From Byssothecium circinans (lineage: Eukaryota > Ascomycota > Dothideomycetes > Pleosporales > Massarinaceae), in NCBI GenBank assembly GCA_010015675.1, contig ML977006.1:285933-349932 (forward strand): DNA of 64,000 bases. The letters run 5' to 3'. Positions 55,810 through 64,000 of this stretch are shown piece by piece. The translations under genes were made by a program, and so were the position numbers. Under the pieces are notes generated by a model that saw only the letters and a program-made list of their open reading frames with translations, was not told the DNA's origin and ran no database searches. Position 1 is the stretch's first letter. Every line of letters starts with the position of its first letter.

Positions 55810-57411
55810 TCACTTAAATTCTTCCATAAACTCCCCATGGAACTTGACTATCCTCTCCGTCCACTCTGTTCCCGGCGCCAAAAACGTCGTGCGGAAATGC
55901 AGCGTGTTTTCCCTCTGCCCGAAGCCGGAGCCGGCGACGACGCACACACCGGTAGCGTCCAGCATGCGGAAACAGTAAAACTCGTCCGGTTGGCGGCCCT
56001 CTTTCTTGGCTTGGTCGACGGCTTTTTGGGGGAGCTTGATGGTGGGGAAGAGATACATTGAGCCCTGGACCATGCGTTAGATGAATGGATGGATCAATGA
56101 GGGATTGAGAGGTAAAATGAGAAGAGATGAAATATTGGGAGATGGAGTATGTACCTGCGGCTCCTGGATCTCAACGCCTTCCATCTTCTTGAAAGCTTCG
56201 TATAATGCGTACGCACGGTCCTTCAACCCATTGAAAATACCATCATACTCCTTCTTATACAACTCATAACTCGGCTCGCCCTCCTTCGGCGGGTTGACCA
56301 TGAGCTCCACAAAGCACTGGCCCAACACCGGCGGGCAGAGCTGGATACTAATGAACTTGTAAATCTCCTGCGCGACCTCGGGGTCAAAGCCAACGAGCTC
56401 AAAGTATCCGCCACGGTGCCCGCACTCGCCGACCATGCCCTTGGATACACTGTGCAGGGAAGCGAGCTCGACGTGGTCGAATTTACCGGGGCTTTCCTTT
56501 TGCAAGTCCCGAAGAGCCTTCTTGAAGGAAATGAACTTGCCTATGAACACGTTGGTTTGGTAGACTTCGTCTGCGATGACAACGATGCCCTTTTCGGCCG
56601 CGAATTCAAGCATGTGCTTGATGTCTGCAGTGGACAGACTTGCACCCGTCGGGTTTCCGGGATTGATGACGACGATGGCCTTGACATCTGTACCCGCGGA
56701 AATAGCCTTGTCATATGCGGAACGGACCTCTTCGAGGCTTGTTCCCCATGCCGAGCTCTCGTCAAGGTAGTATGGTACGCTTTTGGCGTTGAGGACGGAG
56801 AGTGTCGCCGTGTAGAGGGGGTATTGTGGGATAGGGACCATAACGCCGGTGTTGGGGGAGGCACAGATTACGTTCAGGAGGGTGTTGACACCGGATGAAG
56901 CGCCGTTGCTGAGATAAATGTCGTGGAAGTTGGCCGGATAGCCATCTCGTCCTGCCATGCTTTAGTATACCATTCCTTCATGTATGACGGTATACTCACG
57001 CTCAATGTATTTTGCAACGCTCTCCCGGATTCCCGGCGCACCCTGGCTCTGACTATAAGCACCCACGCTCTTGACCTCCTTCAACAGTTTCCTCGCCCTC
57101 TCCACCACATCACTCTTGTATCCCAACTGCCCTGTCAAGACATCCTCGTGCTCCAGAAGCAAAGGGTTCTCCAACAAACTCGCTACCTGTCTGAAAAAGG
57201 TAATCGGCTTCTGGTCTAATTGTTGTGGGTTGCCAATGTTGGCAGCAATGATAGTGTTGAAGGGAAGGTCCTTGCCCTCGCCCTTTGCGAGTTTCGCACG
57301 GTACTTTTCAGAGCGGACTGCTAGCTCGCCTCGGACGGCATATCTTGCTGCCTTGACGTTCGGGTTGATGTTGGTGAGATTGAGGGCGCGGCGGGGGGAG
57401 CTCGAGGCCAT
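55810..57411 (-). CDS. ALT1: Alanine aminotransferase (PLP-dependent)
   Basis: Exons 57411-57000, 56951-56155 and 56064-55810 on the minus strand join in frame (487 residues; junctions YIE-RRDGYPANF and IQEPQ-GSMYLFP). The enzyme interconverts alanine plus 2-oxoglutarate with pyruvate plus glutamate. The fold-type-I aminotransferase signature is complete: IGNPQQ near the start, SNGASSGV, INPGNPTGA, IADEVYQ, and SVSKGMVGECGHRGGY with the PLP-binding Lys308. Length and these blocks fit the alanine transaminase subfamily. The frame is open upstream to another ATG at 57507, which would add 32 residues (MTLSAYQLHIYFSRQLLIHS...) and could be a mitochondrial targeting sequence. The MASSSPRR start is used here. 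Confidence 0.92.
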
Positions 57412-58396
57412 GGTTCGATACGGCGGGGCTTTACTATGGACTAAAGGTGAATGAATGAGCAGTTGTCTCGAGAAGTAGATGTGCAATTGGTAGGCAGACA
57501 GTGTCACTGTGTATATCTATTCTAAAAAGAAAGACTTCGGGAATACAATCGCAGCGTTGCTTTTGGTGAAGAGAGTGGGAGGGCGGCGTTCTTTTTTCTG
57601 CTGCACCACGCGGAGGTTGCCCCACTAGGTGATGAGTGTGGAGCTTGTAATGCAGGCAACGCAGGAGGTGCCGAGAACAGCAGAAGGGCAGTGGAGAAAG
57701 ATGGAAAGAAAAGATAAAAGTACCTCGAGGTCCCACGCCGAGCACACTCCTGGTGTATCGCAAGCCATTGGGGATCACGCCACGCCTGGCCGATGTGGAG
57801 GCACTGCCAATGCATGACTGAAACCAGGCCGAGGACAGCGACATCGCTATGAGCTCTGGTCGTGGACGAGATGACCCCAGCAGCTTATCGACGGCTCTAC
57901 GCGGTCAACCCACGCGCCGCCACGGCCCGTTGCTCGCTCCGCGTCGCCGTGTTCAATGCTGGTGTGCTGAGTACGCGAAAGGATTGCGTACGAGTGGTGA
58001 GCGTTCGTGGGTGAAGGGAGAGGAAGGAGGGCGAGGAGATGTCGGATGTCGTATATGTTGGAGCCCATCACCTGTCAGAAACTTTCGAGGGCTCGACGCG
58101 CCTGTTGATACAAAAGCCCCGTAGCTCCACACTGTCTCACCCGTGGGGTGGGAGAAGCTTGCAAGCTTTGGCCTGCTATCGTTGTGCAGTTATGCAGATG
58201 CAGATGCAGATGCAGGGACCGAGAGCATTTTGCGACACAGCATGCGATTCAAGACGAGATACCTGTGGTCTACAGTTCATTTAGGCTGGCACTGCTTGGC
58301 TACTTGAATGGCTTTTTGCCTCACGCTCGTGCGAGCCTTTTCGGGACATCTAATTATGTAGTCTGCACTGTGCGGGTGTTCCCTGACTCGAGTCGC
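57412..58396. other. Intergenic stretch between ALT1 and RPN7
   Basis: No gene is supported. The first ~200 bp are the ALT1 promoter or the optional longer N-terminus. A CAGATG repeat is at 58194-58214. Other open frames overlap on both strands without features. Confidence 0.6.
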
Positions 58397-59949
58397 TCAA
58401 CCACGCTCGCTCCCCCGTAACCTCACCGCCTGTCCATACTTCTGCAGCTTCGTAATCAGCTGGTCACCCTGCTTCACTACATCCGCATACTGCTTGTTCT
58501 TGTCGTCGGGTCGGTTGGTCTCGATGATGCCCTTGACGCGGTCGATGGTGCAGGGTATCCGGTCCGCTGCGATGAACTTGGCCAAATCCCTACATCTGTC
58601 AGCTCACGTACATAGCATTCCATCGGGGAATCTTACTTGTCGAGAAAGTCCAAAGTGACACCGAAGTCATTAGCCATGCTCTGCAGGCCGACAACACGGT
58701 ATGACTGGAGGAGTTGTTGGTAGCCACGCAGGCGCATCTCCCTCACATACCAGCTCTTGTGCTCGTAGAGGTACCGATCTTGGCTCAGAAAGTACGTCTC
58801 GACTTCACTCAGAGCCCCGAAGAAGTTCTTGTAATCTCCGTCGTACAAGCTCTTCACAAGCTTGGCAAGAGGAGCAAAGTCGATGGCAGCTTCGGTTGTG
58901 TCCTGCTGGCTTCCGAGCGTGGTGAGATTGACGGGCGCTGACGGCGTTGCGGACGAGCTCGTCACATCAGTCATCTCCTCGTCGCCTGCGGACGGGCCGG
59001 CCGATGTTTGCCCTGTTATAGCAGACAGTTTGTCTTCTGCGCTGCCAACAATAGCCTTGATCTCGGGAGCATCCACCACCTTTGTCTTAAAGTCAAGACG
59101 CTTGAGCGATACTGAGCCAGCTAGAATGGCGTAGATGACGAGGAACGAGTAGTTGCATAGCTCGTAGCTAGTAAATGTGGACAGACTGTCAAGCAGCAAG
59201 GGCGCGGCCTGCGAATACGAGCGTATGGTAAGGGAGTGCAATCCGCTGTATGCCTTGAGACGATTACGGCGGTCCCAGTCACCCCCGCTCTCCACCAGAG
59301 TGCCTGCCCGCGAGATGGTCTTCTTCGCCAGAACCTTGTCTCCGAAGAAGAGGGCGATTCGTATTATGGCGAGGACGAGATCGATCTTGGTGCCTAGGAT
59401 GCCCGTCTTCTCGAAGATGGCCTCGTAGCTCGCGATGGCTTTCTCCTGTTACATGATTAGATCCACCATGTATACAAATTGGCAAAGACCAACCTTGTCA
59501 CCGATGCGATTGTACAGCTCGGCCCTCTTTCCCCGCGCAGCCTGCACTTCTGTCTCGCCGGCTTTCTCGGCCGCCTCATCCTCTTCCTTCTGTATAGCCT
59601 CCAGCTCCTTCTCATTCTCTGCCTTTAGACCCTCATACAGCTTCTCATCCCATGGGAGCGGCACTTCGACGCTGGGATTTTTGGTGGCGAGCATGGTCGC
59701 GGCACTCGACGAAGGTCTCCGGTGGGGTGTAGGCTGCTGTGCCGAGCCCTCGCCAGGTGCATTCAACACACCGTCCACCGGATGGGCGAGATACCGGTAT
59801 AGCGGTGCCATCTTGTGCTCCGAGATGGCATCCTGCACCGACTTGAGCGAAGCTTGTTTGGTAGATTTTGGACAGGCCGGATTGGTGAGCTGGAAGATGT
59901 GTTGCGCGAGCTGCAGGTCGGGGAACTTTGCGAATTGAGGGTCTCCCAT
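58397..59949 (-). CDS. RPN7: 26S proteasome lid subunit Rpn7
   Basis: Exons 59949-59494, 59445-58637 and 58589-58397 on the minus strand join in frame (485 residues; junctions GDK-EKAIASYEAIFEKTG and FLDK-DLAKFIAADRI). Rpn7 is a structural subunit of the proteasome regulatory-particle lid. The sequence shows the N-terminal helical repeats (LYEGLKAENEKELEAIQ), the central RIALFFGD and GGDWDRRNRLKAYSGLH blocks, and a C-terminal PCI domain ending at GVTLDFLDKDLAKFI followed by CTIDRVKGIIETNRPDDKN. An insert of about 55 residues rich in Ala, Ser and Thr (near 300-350, GDEEMTDVTSSSATPS) makes it longer than the yeast protein (429). The gene shares a 331 bp promoter region with ABD1. Confidence 0.93.
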
Positions 59950-60280
59950 TTTGGTAGATGTGAGGGTATTGGGGTAGAGGAAAGGAAATGAAGTACGGGG
60001 GCACGAGATGGAGGGGAATGTTTGGAGGCTGCCGGTCGGTGGAAGCTGTGGTGATGCTGCGTCGGCAAAACTGCGGGACAGCGCGATCGCCGTAATCCCT
60101 GCCGCTGCCCAGAGCAGAGCTTCGTCTCTCGAGTCTCAACCTTTACCTCACTTCTTTGTCTCTCGCTCGGCGGACTACGCTCGGCTCTTGGGACTACTCA
60201 TATCTTGCTCAATTTGGTTCTCAACATACTAATCCCACTCACCAGAGACTACACCGCGGCGAGGACAGCCACTATTTGGC
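59950..60280. promoter_or_regulatory. Bidirectional promoter region of RPN7 and ABD1
   Basis: Only 331 bp separate the two divergent start codons, so both promoters must share or abut this DNA. I see no TATA box in a suitable place on either side and no clear proteasome-associated control element. CT-rich stretches precede the ABD1 start. Confidence 0.6.
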
Positions 60281-61678
60281 ATGACAGACTCAGCTGCCAC
60301 CGAACGAGGCACGAAGCGTGCGCGCTCACCCTCACGATCCCCTTCACGGTCCCCGCCCCGTCAGCGAAAGCGGCCAGGTGCCGGCTCGCGCTTCTCCGCC
60401 GCCGACAGAGAGGCAGCCCGCAAACGTCAGCTCGAGAGAGACCAGGAGGCAGAGAGGAGGGCACAGCAGGAAGCCGCCCAGCGAGGCGTGCACGATGTCG
60501 TCAAGCAGCACTACAATTCGGTGCCGGAACGAGGACGCGATTGGCGTGTGACAGAATCCAAGATTAAGGGTTTACGAGCATACAACAACTGGGTCAAATC
60601 TGCGACCATTTCCAAATTCATAGGCGAGGAGAGGAATCTCAACATCATGGACATGGGATGCGGAAAAGGTGGTGATTTGCAGAAATGGCAGGCTTCGAGG
60701 AAAGTGAAATGGTACATTGGAGCTGATCCTGCAGACCAGTCGATTAGGAACGCCAGGGATCGGTACGCTCAGATGCAGAAGCGTAGCAGAGGAAATAAAG
60801 CCTTCCACGCCGAATTCTTCATCAAAGACTGCTTCGGCCAGCGATTGGACGAGATACCGGCTGTGCAACAAATCGGCTTTGATCCCGGAGTCGGCCCTCA
60901 CAATGCGGCGAGCCAGCGGTGGGGTGGCGGAGGCTTTGATATGGTCACGATGATGTTCTGTATGCACTATGCATTCGAGTCCGAAGAGCTGGCACGCGGC
61001 ATGTTGCGCAACGTGTCGGGCGCTTTAAAGAGGGGTGGCCGCTTCATCGGTACCATTCCGAACTCGGATGTGCTATCTGCGAGGGTCATCGAGCATCACA
61101 AAGCCAAGGGGACTGCGGTCAGCGACACGAACGGGGCCGCGGACGAAGACGATGACCGTCCAACTTTTGCGAGCGACGACGAAGACGACTGGGACCCAGA
61201 GAAGAGTCTCGACAGCCCCAAGCCCGACGGAGAGAAGAACGACGAGAAGGCGGCAGAACAAAGCAAGGGAAAGGAGAAGGGGGAAGACAAAAAGGAGGAT
61301 GGTCAGGTAGAAGAGGAAGGCTTCGAGTTTGGTAACAGTCTGTACACAGTCAAGTTCTTTGGCAAGACGCCGCCAGACGGCACCTTCCGTCCTCCATTTG
61401 GCTGGAAGTACCATTACCATCTCACCGAGGCTGTCGAAGCCCCCGAATTCGTGGTGCCTTGGGAAGCGTTCCGTGCTTTGGCGGAAGACTACAACCTCGA
61501 ACTGCAGTACCGGAAGCCCTTCACCGAGGTTTGGGATGACCAGAAGGACGATCCCGAACTAGGGCCGCTCAGTGAGAGGATGGGTGTGCGCGATCGTGCG
61601 ACAGGTGAACTCAAGATGAATGATGAGGAGCGGGAGGCGGCGGATTTCTACCACACATTTTGCTTCTACAAGGTCTAG
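60281..61678 (+). CDS. ABD1: mRNA cap guanine-N7 methyltransferase
   Basis: A single exon of 465 residues. The enzyme transfers a methyl group from S-adenosylmethionine to the guanosine cap of mRNA in the nucleus. The N-terminus is Arg/Ser-rich (KRARSPSRSPSRSPPRQRKR). Conserved blocks are VKQHYN (about 74-79), LRAYNNWVKS, the SAM-binding IMDMGCGKGGDL at 122-133, GADPADQSIRNARDRY, FDMVTMMFCMHYAFES, GRFIGTIPNSDV, and the C-terminal FGWKYHYHLTEAVE, VPWEAF and FCFYKV. A long acidic Lys/Glu/Asp-rich insert (about 285-355) lies between the GTIPN block and the GNSLYTVKFF strand, where relatives have a shorter loop. No intron is needed. Confidence 0.95.
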   Translation: MTDSAATERGTKRARSPSRSPSRSPPRQRKRPGAGSRFSAADREAARKRQLERDQEAERRAQQEAAQRGVHDVVKQHYNSVPERGRDWRVTESKIKGLRAYNNWVKSATISKFIGEERNLNIMDMGCGKGGDLQKWQASRKVKWYIGADPADQSIRNARDRYAQMQKRSRGNKAFHAEFFIKDCFGQRLDEIPAVQQIGFDPGVGPHNAASQRWGGGGFDMVTMMFCMHYAFESEELARGMLRNVSGALKRGGRFIGTIPNSDVLSARVIEHHKAKGTAVSDTNGAADEDDDRPTFASDDEDDWDPEKSLDSPKPDGEKNDEKAAEQSKGKEKGEDKKEDGQVEEEGFEFGNSLYTVKFFGKTPPDGTFRPPFGWKYHYHLTEAVEAPEFVVPWEAFRALAEDYNLELQYRKPFTEVWDDQKDDPELGPLSERMGVRDRATGELKMNDEEREAADFYHTFCFYKV

Positions 61679-62181
61679 GCCTGGCATGGTTGGCGTTCTT
61701 ATTATTACTCTAGTATTCATACAGCGTGCGGGGCCTCTAGAAGGAGAATTTGACCCGTCTGCGCGATGGACCCCAGGAATTGGCGTCTACTCTCTATATC
61801 AGCAGCCTTTGCCATTTGTATTAGTTCCCAATTGTATTCACACATGCAAATACGTTCTTTGTCCCGTGACTGGCGTTCTTTCACCTGCATCCTCTATCGT
61901 GCTAAGTCCACTGAATTGCCGTTGCCGAGGTTCCGGTTCCGGTTCCGGGGTCGTCGGCTTCGAATCTCGACATGAAATCACAAGCTGCGGAACCGCACCC
62001 CAACAACACATTCACCCACTTCACTTCTTCGCCTCACTCCCTATCATCAGCGACAACGCGACCTGTGCCTCCGAAACGATCAATCGAGAATTGTAAAAGG
62101 CCCAAGCGTGGATCGAACCTGGATCAATCACCGTCGCGTTATCTCTTGAGCCTGATATTCGGCAGCAAAGACGCAGACAAG
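61679..62181. other. Intergenic stretch between ABD1 and PEX11
   Basis: No gene is supported. A short GGTTCCGGTTCCGGTTCCGGGG run is at about 61930-61950. The sequence GGATCGAACC near 62112 recalls a tRNA T-loop on the minus strand, but no cloverleaf can be drawn. Confidence 0.6.
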
Positions 62182-63150
62182 ATGGTCGCGGACGCTCTCA
62201 TCTACCACCCGTCGGTGTCGCATTACCTCAAGTTCGTCGCGACGACAGGTCCGTCTACCCCCTCCCCTCCAAACCCTTTCTATATACACGCCTTCCCTCT
62301 CCCCGACCCATCTCCCCCTCTCTCTATCCTAACCGTCCCATCCACAAACCCATACTAACCACCCCCCTAGTCGGCCGCGACAAAGTCCTCCGCACGCTGC
62401 AATACTTCTCGCGCTTCCTAGCATGGTATCTCTACCGCACGAACCACCCGGCGTCCTCGATCGCGCCGTTCGAGACGACAAAGAAACAGTTCGGCATCGC
62501 GCGGAAACTGCTGCGCGTGGGGAAATTCGTGGAGCATTTCAAGGCGGCGGCCGTGGCAAGCGATGCGAAGAGTATGGATCCTGTGCTGAGGTTTACGGCG
62601 ATTGGGAGACAGTTGGGGTATGCGGGGTATATGGTTTTTGATAATGCTGCTGTGGTGAGTACTGTTTTTTATACCAGGGGGCGGAAGAGAGGGGGAGAGA
62701 AAAGAGGGAAAGGCAAGGGGTTGTGCATGATATGCCTCAAGCAGCCGATGGTACATGCAACCAGGAAGAGGATAAGAACTAACGAAACCCCCCCAGCTCG
62801 ATGCAACATCCATCTACAAATTCTCCGCCTCGCAGCGCCTCCTCCGCGAAGGCTACCGCGCCTGGTTCACCGGCATCTCCTTCAGCATCGCCTCGTCCCT
62901 CTACGCGCTGTACAAGCTGCGCGAGCGCGCCGCCGCCATCAGCGAGAAAGACGGCGAGGGCGTCGTCGAGAAGAAGAAAGTGGAAAAGGAGGCAAATGCT
63001 GTTAAGATCCAGTTAATTAGCGACTTGTGCGATATTACGATTCCGAGCTCGGCGCTCGGGTGGGTCAAGTTCGATGATGGGATTGTGGGACTCGCGGGTA
63101 CGGTGAGTAGTTTGTTGGGGGTGTGGTCGCAGTGGAAGAAGACTGCGTGA
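62182..63150 (+). CDS. PEX11: Peroxisomal membrane protein PEX11
   Basis: Exons 62182-62248, 62371-62654 and 62797-63150 join in frame (234 residues; junctions VATT-VGRDKVLRT and DNAAV-LDATSIY). Pex11 remodels and divides the peroxisomal membrane. The sequence has the conserved start MVADALIYHPSVSHYLKFV, then GRDKVLRTLQYFSRFLAWYL, the amphipathic RKLLRVGKFVEHFKAA helix, LGYAGYMVFDN, and the C-terminal SDLCDITIPSSALGW plus VGLAGTVSSLLGVWSQWKK, which precedes the end as in other fungal Pex11 proteins. A branch-point-like CTAAC sits before both acceptors. Length matches the family (about 236 in yeast). Confidence 0.94.
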
Positions 63151-64000
63151 AGGATCTGAGGCAGGCGATGTTTAGTATTCAAGAGCAGAGGGAGGGGGAG
63201 GGAGGCTGTTTCTGGGGGAATCGTGAAAGGAGATTTTGGCTTCGGCTTATATTTGCTCAACACTAGTCTGGCGTCTTTAGTTTTGTTTTGATTTATTCTG
63301 TTTCCCCCCCCCCCCCCCCTCCCTGGATCTATTACCGGGTCAAAATGTTCTGGTGTATAATCTTTAACACATTTGTTATCCTGTCTTAGCACACACAGAA
63401 TGCTACACCACGCCTGGTTGTTACGGTCCTTCTGTCGCATACAGCTTACAATTTACAATATCCAACACACACGACGGCATCCCCCTCATAAAGCTTCCCC
63501 GTCGGACTATGACGCTATAAGTTCGCGTCTTACTCAGCGTCGGGCTTCTAGGGCTGGAAAGAAATGTGACGTAAGGCGGGTGAGTGCTCGACGTGCCAAT
63601 TGGATAGTAGCAGTAGTAGTGGAAAAGATCCACTTTCTGAATCGGACTTTAATGTAGTCACCACAGTAATATTAAGGATTTCCCCATTGGGGTACATATG
63701 TCGTCATCTAGCGACGGCGTATGTACCATGGTAAGCAAGCAAGCTTAGTCCAACATTGGGAATTTCTGGGTGATAATTCTATCGTTCTACCGTGGCACAT
63801 AGGTAGACGGCTATCTTTATCTTGCTGTGGAACTACGGCACATGTGTAACGCTCTTTTACCGCTGGTAACGGAAAAGACAAATCTTGCTGTACAGTACGA
63901 TAGGGTAGATTTTGTAACTACCTACCATGGTTACACGATGAAATAAATAAATAAATACCAAGTTAAGGTAAGATGAATATCGAAGTGAAGGGTGCCTACC
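63151..64000. other. 3' end of the window, no gene seen
   Basis: No gene is supported. A run of 16 C residues (63304-63319) follows the PEX11 3' region. Near the right edge are an (AAAT)n run at about 63941-63957 and several TACCATGGT-like palindromic words (63725, 63925). Confidence 0.6.

Noticed and set aside
62090..62190. Possible minus-strand tRNA (GGTTCGATCC)
   Set aside because: The putative T-stem does not pair, no D-arm is present, and it overlaps the PEX11 leader.
1..64000. CRISPR arrays, ribosomal RNA genes, prokaryotic operons
   Set aside because: None is present. Repeats here are minisatellites or transposon ends, and all genes show eukaryotic introns or fungal families.

Overview
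The window is nuclear DNA of a filamentous ascomycete (Pezizomycotina). Three things support this. Genes carry short introns (43-70 bp is common) with GT..AG borders. A HET-domain gene is present. The first 10.3 kb is a block of very AT-rich, stop-riddled transposon relics in which CA and TG dinucleotides are rare, the expected footprint of repeat-induced point mutation (RIP). I cannot fix the class or genus from sequence alone.

Region by region. 1-10314: nested, RIP-decayed transposons. These are pogo/Fot1-like elements with ~60 bp terminal inverted repeats, two related elements without a visible transposase in inverted orientation, and a Ty3/gypsy integrase-chromodomain relic. The left edge holds the start of an apparently unmutated pogo-type transposase. 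12027-14595: a secreted GH3 beta-glucosidase. 15634-21299: a UFD4/TRIP12-type HECT ubiquitin ligase. 22178-23926: a CUE-DUF1771-SMR protein like the no-go-decay nuclease Cue2. 24840-25930: a degenerate tandem array with no convincing gene. 26567-27086: a small two-exon gene of unknown function. 27625-30248: a secreted, repeat-built protein of at least 12 exons, whose middle exons are nearly all symmetric phase 1-1 modules. 32855-36495 (minus): DUG2, the WD40-M20 subunit of the glutathione-degrading complex. 38751-40107: a membrane protein of unknown function with an N-myristoylation-like start. 40960-44676: a large acidic protein with a poly-Glu tract that contains a 10-N assembly gap. 48675-51090: a HET-domain protein with an N-terminal membrane anchor. 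51345-55127 (minus): a row of four small proteins, each with one predicted membrane segment. 55810-57411 (minus): alanine aminotransferase. 58397-59949 (minus) and 60281-61678 (plus): proteasome lid subunit RPN7 and mRNA cap methyltransferase ABD1, divergent from a 331 bp shared promoter. 62182-63150: PEX11.

The conserved genes are ordinary housekeeping functions (protein turnover, mRNA quality control and capping, glutathione and alanine metabolism, peroxisome division) and do not form one pathway. The accessory material is the transposon block, the modular repeat protein, the poly-Glu protein, and the HET gene beside the membrane-protein row. The strongest candidate for something undescribed is the gene at 27625-30248. 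It has four perfectly conserved 17-residue Lys/Gly peptides whose DNA differs only at silent sites, followed by a series of symmetric phase-1 exons encoding Gly/Ala/Pro/Gln-rich modules.

Intron positions were set by hand from splice sites and reading-frame continuity. They are consistent throughout but not backed by transcripts.
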